Positions 59,364-64,000 of a DNA stretch of 64,000 nt are shown here, piece after piece. The position numbers and the translations under genes were made by a program. Each line of letters opens with the position of its first letter. The stretch's first letter is position 1. The DNA is from Bacillota bacterium. Its GTDB lineage: Bacteria > Bacillota > Clostridia > Christensenellales > SZUA-584. The notes beneath the pieces are model-generated. The model saw only the letters and a list, made by a program, of their open reading frames with translations, had not been told where the DNA came from and made no database searches. The stretch is from the NCBI GenBank assembly GCA_023461435.1, contig JAEYLC010000034.1:186001-250000 (forward strand), written 5' to 3'.

Positions 59364-59392
59364 TTGACAAACGCTTTGCGTTGTCATATCAT
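59364..59392 (+). promoter_or_regulatory. Promoter and Rrf2-type operator of the iscR-like operon
   Basis: TTGACA (59364-59369), 17 bases, TATCAT (59387-59392). The spacer and -35 hold TGACAAACGC-TTT-GCGTTGTCA (59365-59386), an almost perfect inverted repeat. A repressor bound there blocks the promoter; the Rrf2 protein encoded first is the natural binder. Confidence 0.7.
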
Positions 59393-59430
59393 AAATCCGA
59401 CCAAAAAACTCAGATTTTTGGAGGCGACGC

Positions 59431-59880
59431 GTGATCATATCCACCAAGGGCCGATACGGTCTGCGCGCGATGTTTGAACTGGCCAAAGCATGGGAACAGG
59501 GACATTTGAGCATCCGCCAGATTGCGGCGCAGCAAGCCTTGAGCGAACAGTATCTTGAACAGATATTTCCGCTGCTCAAAAGCGCGGGGCTCGTGAAGAG
59601 CACACGCGGCGCGGGTGGCGGTTACGTGCTCGCGAGGGAGCCGAAGGACATATCCGTGGGCAGCGTGCTCACGGCGCTCGAGGGAAAGCTGGCTCCGGCG
59701 GACTGCGTATGCGGCGATGCGGACTGTGAAAACGCGCACGCGTGCACGGCGCACGCCATTTGGCGGCGCATTTACGACGGCATCAGCGACGTCGTGGAAG
59801 GCATTTCGCTGCAGGACATGCTCGACGACGATAAAAGGCTGGCGGGTGAAAACCCGGGGCTAAATAAAATAAGGTGTTAA
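59431..59880 (+). CDS. Rrf2 family regulator (IscR/CymR-like)
   Basis: A 149-residue winged-helix regulator: STKGRYGLRAMFELAK, LSIRQIAAQQALSEQYLEQIFPLLKSAGLVKSTRGAGGGYVLAR. Cys92, Cys94, Cys99 and Cys105 lie in the stretch where IscR binds its 2Fe-2S cluster, so it may sense Fe-S status rather than act with cysteine synthase as CymR does. Start is GTG after GGAGGCGAC. It is followed 2 bases later by iscS and iscU, and its own promoter carries a palindrome, so autoregulation is likely. Confidence 0.92.
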   Translation: MIISTKGRYGLRAMFELAKAWEQGHLSIRQIAAQQALSEQYLEQIFPLLKSAGLVKSTRGAGGGYVLAREPKDISVGSVLTALEGKLAPADCVCGDADCENAHACTAHAIWRRIYDGISDVVEGISLQDMLDDDKRLAGENPGLNKIRC

Positions 59881-59882
59881 AA

Positions 59883-61055
59883 ATGGGAATTTATCTGGAT
59901 CATGCCGCGACCACCTACACGGACAAGCGTGTGCTGGACGAAATGCGGCCGTATTTTGAAGAGATATTCGGCAACGCATCGAGCCAGCACGTTTTCGGGC
60001 GCGAGGCGCAAAAGGCCGTGATGAAGGCGCGGCAGCAGACTGCGGCGCTGATCGGCTGCCTGACAGAGGAAATCTATTTCACGTCGGGCGGAACGGAAAG
60101 CGACAACTGGGCGCTCAAGGGCATCGCGGAGATCGCGGGCAAGGGGCATATCATCACGACGTCCGTTGAGCATCACGCGGTGCTCGATACGTGTGATTAT
60201 TTAAAATCACGCGGGTTTGATATTACGAATCTGCCTGTCGATCATTTGGGGCGTGTCAGCCCGGAATCGGTGGCGCAGGCGATACGGCCGGATACCATAC
60301 TGATCAGCATCATGTTTGCGAACAACGAAACGGGCGTGATCATGCCGGTCGCCGAAATCGGAAAGATCGCGCGCGAGCATGACATATTGTTTCATACCGA
60401 CGCGGTGCAGGCTGTCGGCCATGTGCCGGTCGATGTGAAAGCGATGGATATCGACCTGCTGTCGATGAGCGCGCACAAGTTTTACGGCCCGAAGGGCGTC
60501 GGCGCGCTGTATATCCGCCAGGGCATCAATATCGGCCGCTTTATGCACGGCGGCGCACATGAAAAGGGCCTGCGCGCAAGCACCTACAACACACCGGGAA
60601 TTGTGGGCCTTGGCGCCGCGGCGCAGCTCGCGGCGGAAACGATGGACCAAAACATGCGGCATGAGAGCATGCTGTCGCGCCGCCTTGCGGAAGGGCTGCA
60701 AAGGCTTCCCGAGACGAAAATCAACGGCGGTGATGCGGCGCGTCTGCCGGGGCACGTGAACGTGACCTTCGGCGGCATCGAGGCCGAGGCGCTTTTCACA
60801 TATCTTGACCTTGAGGACATTGGGGTGTCCACCGGCTCCGCGTGTTCATCGGGGGCGTTCAAGCCATCGTATGTACTGCGTGCGATGGGCCTTTCTATCG
60901 AAGATGCGCGCGGGTCGCTGCGCATGAGCATCGGCAGGGATAACAATGTCGAACAAATCGATACGGTCATAGAAAAAACAAAGGCCGCGGTAGAAAGGCT
61001 GCAAAAGCTCTCGCCGCTGTTCGCACAGAGTGAGGGAGGGAAAACGCATGTATAA
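59883..61055 (+). CDS. iscS: Cysteine desulfurase
   Basis: A 390-residue class V PLP enzyme with PLP Lys199 (SAHKFYGPKG) and active-site Cys321 in STGSACSSGAF (SSGSAC type, NifS/IscS group). It takes sulfur from cysteine for Fe-S clusters, passing it to IscU. AAGGTGTTAAAA precedes the ATG at 59883. It overlaps iscU by 8 bases. Such NifS-IscU pairs serve as the housekeeping ISC-like system in many clostridia. Confidence 0.95.
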   Translation: MGIYLDHAATTYTDKRVLDEMRPYFEEIFGNASSQHVFGREAQKAVMKARQQTAALIGCLTEEIYFTSGGTESDNWALKGIAEIAGKGHIITTSVEHHAVLDTCDYLKSRGFDITNLPVDHLGRVSPESVAQAIRPDTILISIMFANNETGVIMPVAEIGKIAREHDILFHTDAVQAVGHVPVDVKAMDIDLLSMSAHKFYGPKGVGALYIRQGINIGRFMHGGAHEKGLRASTYNTPGIVGLGAAAQLAAETMDQNMRHESMLSRRLAEGLQRLPETKINGGDAARLPGHVNVTFGGIEAEALFTYLDLEDIGVSTGSACSSGAFKPSYVLRAMGLSIEDARGSLRMSIGRDNNVEQIDTVIEKTKAAVERLQKLSPLFAQSEGGKTHV

Positions 61056-61422
61056 CGAAAAGGTTCTCGAGCATTTTAAGGATCCGCATAACGTGGGTGA
61101 AATGGACAATCCCGACGGCTATGCCGAGGTGGGCAGCAGCGAGTGCGGCGATACCATGGCGATGTATTTGAGGGTGAAGGACGGGCGCATCGAGGATATC
61201 AAATACAAAACATACGGATGCTGCGCGGCGATTGCGTCGTCGAGCATCGCGACCGATATGGTGAAGGGAAAAACGATCGCCGAAGCCGAGGCGCTCTCCA
61301 AGGCGGACATCGTTAATGAGCTGGGCGGGCTGCCTGAGCAGAAGATTCATTGCTCGCTGATGGTTGAAGACGCGATAAAAGCCGCGATTGCGGATTTCAA
61401 ATCAAAAGATGGGATTTATTAG
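61048..61422 (+). CDS. iscU: Fe-S cluster scaffold protein IscU/NifU-N
   Basis: A 124-residue scaffold with the cluster residues Cys33, Asp35, Cys58 and Cys102 (SSECGD, YGCCAAIASSS, KIHCSLMVEDAI). It assembles Fe-S clusters from sulfur given by IscS. GAGGGAGGGAAAACGC precedes the ATG at 61048. Last gene of the Rrf2-iscS-iscU operon. Confidence 0.95.
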   Translation: MYNEKVLEHFKDPHNVGEMDNPDGYAEVGSSECGDTMAMYLRVKDGRIEDIKYKTYGCCAAIASSSIATDMVKGKTIAEAEALSKADIVNELGGLPEQKIHCSLMVEDAIKAAIADFKSKDGIY

Positions 61423-61498
61423 AATATAACGGCTTAAATATCTTTGGCACTTCCTGAGCAAAATACATGTAGCAGAAAGCTTGAAAGGAGTGTGACAG

Positions 61499-61663
61499 AT
61501 GAGAGTCAATGTGCTGATGGGCATGGTTGTGGGCGGCGCGATCGGCGCGGCTGCCACGATGATCGCGATGCCGTATATACAGCCTCAAGTGAAACGGATG
61601 ATTCGTACGGGGCGCAGAGCGATCAACAACCATATGGATAAAATGACGGAACCGGGCAGCTGA
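61499..61663 (+). CDS. Small YtxH-like membrane protein
   Basis: A 54-residue protein, MRVNVLMGMVVGGAIGAAAT at the start, with one Gly/Ala-rich membrane helix (about 5-24) and a basic, amphipathic C-terminal part. The layout matches short YtxH-type general stress proteins. AAAGGAGTGTGACAG precedes the ATG with ideal spacing. A perfect hairpin follows at 61711. Confidence 0.75.
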   Translation: MRVNVLMGMVVGGAIGAAATMIAMPYIQPQVKRMIRTGRRAINNHMDKMTEPGS

Positions 61664-61710
61664 AAGCTTTGCAGGCGCCGCAGCCCGGGAAATCGAAGAG
61701 GCAACATGTC

Positions 61711-61733
61711 AAAGCCGGCCATCAGCCGGCTTT
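61711..61733 (+). terminator. Hairpin after the YtxH-like gene
   Basis: AAAGCCGGC-CATCA-GCCGGCTTT. The T-run is short (TTTG), so termination is probable but not certain. Confidence 0.6.
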
Positions 61734-61888
61734 GTGATATGAACATGATACCGACGGCGTTTTTATTCTTTACGAATATGTGATGCAACTGTGACGATTT
61801 TTAAAAGTTTACCAAATGTTTGCGTCATGGGTTTGAAAAGCGCCCATATATGGTATATAATAAGCAAAAGCAAGGAGGGTGCAAAGCC

Positions 61889-62167
61889 GTGTCCAGATTC
61901 GACGAGACCATGAAATTCTCTCTATCAAAAGAGCTTGACAATCCGCAAAGAGAAGTGATCTGGCTCGTTTGTGATGCGCTCAAAGACAAAGGGTACGACC
62001 CTGTCAATCAGATCGTGGGATATATCATTTCCGGAGACCCCACATACATCACAAGCTATAAAAACGCGCGCTCTTTGATAAAACGCGTGGAGCGGGACGA
62101 ACTGCTTGAAGAATTCGTAAAAGTGTATATCGAAAACATGCAGAAGGCCGATATAACTGAGGAGTAA
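61889..62167 (+). CDS. ireB: IreB family regulatory protein
   Basis: A 92-residue protein of the IreB (former DUF965) family: DETMKFSL, VCDALKDKGYDPVNQIVGYIISGDPTYITSYKNARSLIKRVERDELLEEFVKVYIE. In Enterococcus IreB is a substrate of the PASTA kinase IreK and restrains cephalosporin resistance. Start is GTG 61889 after AAGGAGGGTGC; Thr residues in the N-terminal segment are the likely phosphosites. It precedes ruvX as in many Firmicutes. Confidence 0.93.
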   Translation: MSRFDETMKFSLSKELDNPQREVIWLVCDALKDKGYDPVNQIVGYIISGDPTYITSYKNARSLIKRVERDELLEEFVKVYIENMQKADITEE

Positions 62168-62196
62168 TGCGAAGCCGTCATAATCAACATACGGCA

Positions 62197-62230
62197 GAGG
62201 CTGAAGCTCGCCTTGAGTTTGGCCTTTTTT
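62197..62230 (+). terminator. Terminator between ireB and ruvX
   Basis: AGGCTGAAGCTC and GAGTTTGGCCT form a stem with one bulge and two wobble pairs, loop GCCTT, then six T residues. Confidence 0.65.
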
Positions 62231-62248
62231 AATAATAAAGGGGAACGA

Positions 62249-62659
62249 ATGAAGAAAGTGTTGGGGCTGGATATCGGCGAGAAACGCATTGGCATCGCGG
62301 TATCCGACGCGTTTGGATGGACGGCGCAGGGCGTGGAAACATACATGCGCAAGGGTGAGGGCGACGCGGCTTACGTGGCCGCCAAAGCCAAGGAACTGGG
62401 CGCATCGCTGATTGTGGCGGGATTGCCGCTCAACATGAACGGCAGCGAAGGGCCTTCGGCTCAAAACGTCAGAGCGTTTATGGCTGAGGTGGAGGCGCTC
62501 GGTTTCGAAATAAAATTTCAGGATGAGCGACTCACGACGGTGAGCGCGGAGCGCACGCTGATCGAGGCGGACGTGTCCCGCAAGAAACGCCGGGAGGTTG
62601 TCGATAAGCTGGCGGCTGTGTATATTTTGGGAGCCTACCTTGACACGCACAGGGCGTGA
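62249..62659 (+). CDS. ruvX: RuvX/YqgF family Holliday junction resolvase-like protein
   Basis: A 136-residue RNase H-fold protein: KKVLGLDIGEKRIGIAVSD (first catalytic Asp), LIVAGLPLNMNG, FQDERLTTVSAERTLIEADVSRKKRREVVDKLAAVYILGAYLD (remaining acidic residues). Members process pre-16S rRNA or resolve junctions. AAAGGGGAACGA precedes the ATG at 62249. It lies in the conserved ireB-ruvX-DUF1292 order. Confidence 0.95.
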   Translation: MKKVLGLDIGEKRIGIAVSDAFGWTAQGVETYMRKGEGDAAYVAAKAKELGASLIVAGLPLNMNGSEGPSAQNVRAFMAEVEALGFEIKFQDERLTTVSAERTLIEADVSRKKRREVVDKLAAVYILGAYLDTHRA

Positions 62660-62742
62660 TGCCGGTCTTGGTCGGCCGCGCGTATAAAAGTATGGGCGGT
62701 TTATCATAATAAAGAATGCCGTTTTCGGCAAAGGAGACAAAC

Positions 62743-63042
62743 ATGGACGAAGAAAATGTGGTTATACTCACAGATGAAGAAGGAAAAGACGTGCGCTTTC
62801 TGCACATTATGACGTTTGATTTTGAAGACAGCTTTTTTGTCGCGCTCACACCCGAAGAGGATCAGGAGGACATCGAAAACGGCGAGGTGCTGCTGATGGA
62901 GATCCTTGAGGACGAGGACGGCAACGACTGCTATGTGCCCATTGAAAGCGAAGACCGTCTGGATAAGATTTGGGAAGAATTTGAGCGCCTTTATTATGAA
63001 GACGAAGAAGAAGGCGAAGACGATGAAGAGGACGAGTCTTAA
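62743..63042 (+). CDS. DUF1292 family protein
   Basis: A 99-residue acidic protein: VVILTDEEGKDVRFLHIMTFDFEDSFFVALTPEE, then ENGEVLLMEILEDEDGNDCYVPIESEDRLDKIWEEFERL and a poly-acidic tail. This is the DUF1292 pattern (YrzB-like), usually encoded after ruvX. AAAGGAGACAAAC precedes the ATG. Role unknown. Confidence 0.93.
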   Translation: MDEENVVILTDEEGKDVRFLHIMTFDFEDSFFVALTPEEDQEDIENGEVLLMEILEDEDGNDCYVPIESEDRLDKIWEEFERLYYEDEEEGEDDEEDES

Positions 63043-63059
63043 GCGAAGGGGCTGAACCT

Positions 63060-63716
63060 GTGCCGTACGTGTTTTCCGCGCTCACTGGCATATTTGCCTG
63101 TGTTTACGCATTCATCCGGCGCGATGGAAAGCTTTCGAACCGTATATTTGTTAAAACCGCGGCCAGTCTCAGTTTTGTGCTGCTGGTTGTGAGCCTGCAG
63201 ATGCGTGCAAGCGAGCCCTACTTTACGCTGATACTGATCGGACTTTGCTTCGCGCTTGCGGGCGATGTACTGCTGCTTTTTACAGACCGTTCTTCGGCCT
63301 TTTTGGCCGGAGGAGCGGTCTGTTTTTTATTCACGCATATAAGCTATACCGCGGCATTCGTCACGAAAGCGCCGCTGAGCTTATATGACGCCGCGTTGTT
63401 TGCGGCGCTGCTGCTGCTTGCCGTTACGGTGTTTTCTCTGCGCGGCGTTCGCCTGAAAAAGATAAAGGCGGGCGCCATACTGTATGCCATTGTTCTTTGC
63501 GCCATGCTGGCGCGAGCGCTGTCCATGCTGCTAAGCCGGCAAACGTCAGAGACCTTTGCCATTTTTGTGGCGTTCGGAGGCGCGCTGTTCGCCGTATCGG
63601 ATGTGCTGCTGGCTTTTGAAGCCATGGGAGGCCGTCATGCGTCCCTGGTTGGGACGATCAGTGCCTTTTTCTATTACTCGGGGCAGATACTCATCGCACT
63701 GAGCGTTGCGCTTTAA
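63060..63716 (+). CDS. YhhN family membrane protein (lysoplasmalogenase-like)
   Basis: A 218-residue protein with about eight membrane helices and the YhhN/TMEM86 pattern (FTLILIGLCFALAGDVLLLF with its conserved GD, and AVSDVLLAFEAM near the end). Eukaryotic and some bacterial members hydrolyse lysoplasmalogens. Plasmalogens occur in many anaerobic clostridia, so the activity is plausible. Start is GTG 63060 after GAAGGGGCTG, 18 bases after DUF1292. Confidence 0.82.
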   Translation: MPYVFSALTGIFACVYAFIRRDGKLSNRIFVKTAASLSFVLLVVSLQMRASEPYFTLILIGLCFALAGDVLLLFTDRSSAFLAGGAVCFLFTHISYTAAFVTKAPLSLYDAALFAALLLLAVTVFSLRGVRLKKIKAGAILYAIVLCAMLARALSMLLSRQTSETFAIFVAFGGALFAVSDVLLAFEAMGGRHASLVGTISAFFYYSGQILIALSVAL

Positions 63717-64000
63717 GCAATTGTTACAATTATTTCATTGATTCAATTCGTGTTTTCCTGTATTATGATCATATATACGTATTCGTTCGACTGAAAGCCG
63801 AATAATGGCCGTCTCACACTCTTTTTTCACACTCAAAGCGGCAAAAAAAATGGCCTGTCTGTTGCATATGGCTATATTTGTTTATTAACTATGTACAAAG
63901 TGTTACAAAAGTGTTATACTATTTTTCGCGCTTTGTGCTTTTTCGGGGGATGAATACAGGTGGTTGGGGAGATGTATCTATTTTGAGAAGAGTCATTTCT
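63717..64000 (+). other. Intergenic end of window, possible start of a gene
   Basis: No gene is complete here. TATACT at about 63917 may be a -10. Near the edge TGGGGAG precedes an in-frame TTG at 63983 that reads MRRVIS, which could begin an exported protein cut by the window end. Weak. Confidence 0.2.

Noticed and set aside
1..64000. rRNA, tRNA, phage or integrative element genes
   Set aside because: None could be recognised on either strand; repeats present do not border a cargo segment with att-like ends.

Overview
The window looks like a chromosomal segment from an anaerobic, Gram-positive (monoderm) Firmicute of the class Clostridia. The support is indirect: an IreB-RuvX-DUF1292 cluster, a class B sortase, PASTA and LysM proteins, sigma-A type promoters (TTGACA-17-TATAAT), strong AGGAGG ribosome binding sites, flavodiiron and hemerythrin proteins typical of anaerobes exposed to oxygen, and no outer-membrane genes. 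Most of the window is moderately GC-rich. The first ~3.9 kb is visibly richer in AT and in TTA/ATA/AAA codons, which may mean transfer. No rRNA, tRNA, CRISPR array, transposase or phage gene was seen.

Layout. 0.1-0.7 kb: a DUF4256 gene, then a decayed acyltransferase. 1.2-3.6 kb: a LytTR regulator, a DUF3021-like membrane protein and two membrane-linked flavodoxin-like proteins. 3.8-5.3 kb: an EFR1-type flavodoxin/ferredoxin gene with a PadR gene, behind a promoter carrying a perfect palindrome. 6-10.6 kb: an ABC-2 exporter and a seven-PASTA membrane protein. 10.9-15.6 kb: ArsR regulator, chorismate-mutase-like protein, a probable c-di-GMP-I riboswitch with terminator, a beta-CASP metallo-hydrolase, an anchored periplasmic-binding-like protein and a cyclase-family hydrolase. 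15.7-20 kb: lipoprotein esterase, two tandem bacteriohemerythrins, a PadR/DUF2812 pair, VOC and GNAT proteins. 20.4-24.3 kb: class B sortase facing a MacA/MacB-like exporter.

24.4-31.8 kb holds argC-argB-argD-carB-argF behind two ARG boxes; argJ, argGH and carA are not here. A repeat island follows, then a GNAT gene and a second LytTR-DUF3021 pair next to a DrrAB-type ABC exporter (32.2-35.7 kb). 36-41 kb is a polyamine uptake operon (XRE-cupin regulator, potABCD). 41-47 kb has a transglutaminase-like lipoprotein, an MTHFR-like protein, an Ogt-type DNA repair protein and an operon for O2/NO defence (fprA, DUF1858, DUF438-hemerythrin-PAS, cupin). 47-50 kb has an aldo/keto reductase and a Mef-like macrolide efflux gene behind an 8-codon leader ending Arg-Ile-Arg and an intrinsic terminator, which together look like a drug-sensing attenuator. 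51-53.4 kb holds a degenerate membrane pseudokinase. 53.7-59 kb has DUF362, ApgM-like mutase, iron alcohol dehydrogenase, LysM and DUF4203-like genes. 59.4-61.4 kb is Rrf2-iscS-iscU, and the end has ireB, ruvX, DUF1292 and YhhN genes.

Common threads are redox and oxygen stress (flavodoxins, hemerythrins, FprA, Rrf2/Isc), small-molecule export under local repressors (PadR, LytTR, macrolide attenuator), and a modular ~190-bp intergenic repeat present at least three times. Functions are assigned by recognising family motifs by eye; no database search was run.
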